From Bacteroidales bacterium (GTDB taxonomy: Bacteria > Bacteroidota > Bacteroidia > Bacteroidales > UBA3824): a stretch of 50,725 nt of DNA. Location of the stretch: contig JAFXZT010000004.1 of NCBI GenBank assembly GCA_017541145.1, forward strand, positions 1 to 50,725, in the 5' to 3' direction. A program made the translations under genes and the position numbers. The notes under the pieces are model-generated. The model searched no databases and was not told where the DNA came from. It saw only the letters and a list, made by a program, of their open reading frames with translations. This document shows, one piece after another, positions 50,600 through 50,725 of this stretch (positions are counted from its first letter, which is position 1; each line of letters opens with the position of its first letter).

Positions 50600-50725
50600 T
50601 TATTTCTTCTTATACCAATCCTGCAAAATGTAGAACGCCAATTTTTTCTCGCCATTGTCGGAGAAAAGGCCTTTGCGGTTGTAATAATCCTGAACGCCGT
50701 CGAGGACGCGGCGGGGCGAGCGGAA
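50600..50725 (-). CDS. C-terminal end of a probable GH2 glycosidase, 5' part outside window
   Basis: The minus strand is open from the window edge to a TAA at 50602-50600, giving 42 residues: SPRRVLDGVQDYYNRKGLFS, then DNGEKKLAFYILQDWYKKK. The QDYYNRKGL...GEKKLAF pattern resembles the C terminus of GH2 beta-glucuronidase/galactosidase proteins. It ends 24 bases before the GH3 start, so the two form a glycan-degradation operon. The identity is tentative because only the tail is visible. Confidence 0.55.
   Translation of the reverse strand, partial: FRSPRRVLDGVQDYYNRKGLFSDNGEKKLAFYILQDWYKKK

Noticed and set aside
1-50725. CRISPR arrays, tRNA or rRNA genes
   Set aside because: No regularly spaced repeats, cloverleaf-like sequences or conserved rRNA segments were seen on either strand.

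Overview
The window looks like a chromosomal stretch of a low-GC member of the Bacteroidota, most likely an uncultured Bacteroidales. Many gene starts are preceded by the TAnnTTTG -7 box typical of that phylum. The gene families fit as well: BatA-type von Willebrand proteins, DUF4250, DUF4421, YhcG/DUF1016 nucleases, and secreted GH95, GH3 and GH2 enzymes. No rRNA, tRNA or CRISPR array was seen. The taxonomic placement is inference from gene content.

Layout. 0-3.3 kb is accessory: a partial PD-(D/E)XK family gene, a complete IS3-type insertion sequence with an A7 frameshift site and a perfect 64-bp palindrome at its 3' end, a small membrane protein, and the stub of a secreted FN3-like gene. 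3.4-18 kb is mostly housekeeping: dnaN, mreBCD, hisS, small membrane proteins, a BatA/VWA membrane protein, rfbA-rfbC and a eukaryote-like UDP-glucose dehydrogenase for surface sugars, a DEDDh exonuclease and a HAD phosphatase. 18-27 kb carries a GH95 fucosidase, a tiny lipoprotein, an EamA transporter, a second PD-(D/E)XK protein, two tandem membrane-anchored SpoIIE-type phosphatases, and a Y-family polymerase coupled to a YolD-like partner. 27-31 kb holds a PIN-like protein, two tandem secreted paralogues and an outer-membrane barrel.

31.4-44.4 kb is an accessory, defence-like island. It contains decayed genes, a frame-broken and an intact DUF1016 nuclease, and a Panacea/SocA-type antitoxin with a nonsense codon. 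Its centre is a compact minus-strand operon encoding three different dynamin-like GTPases (here called DLP-A, DLP-B, DLP-C), a membrane-anchored coiled-coil protein and a small leader protein. A sixth gene follows a hairpin. The operon is divergent from an unrecognised 457-residue gene. The 414-bp divergent intergenic region holds an elaborate inverted structure (three collinear helices, about 25 bp) that I read as a structured RNA or a small palindromic element. This is the best candidate for an undescribed system: the GTPases share membrane anchors, coiled coils and one-base translational overlaps, suggesting a membrane-acting hetero-oligomer.

44.4-50.7 kb is visibly richer in G+C. It carries a DUF2059 protein, a GntR-ABC transporter operon, a Dcu-type C4-dicarboxylate transporter, a GH3 glycosidase and the end of a probable GH2 enzyme.
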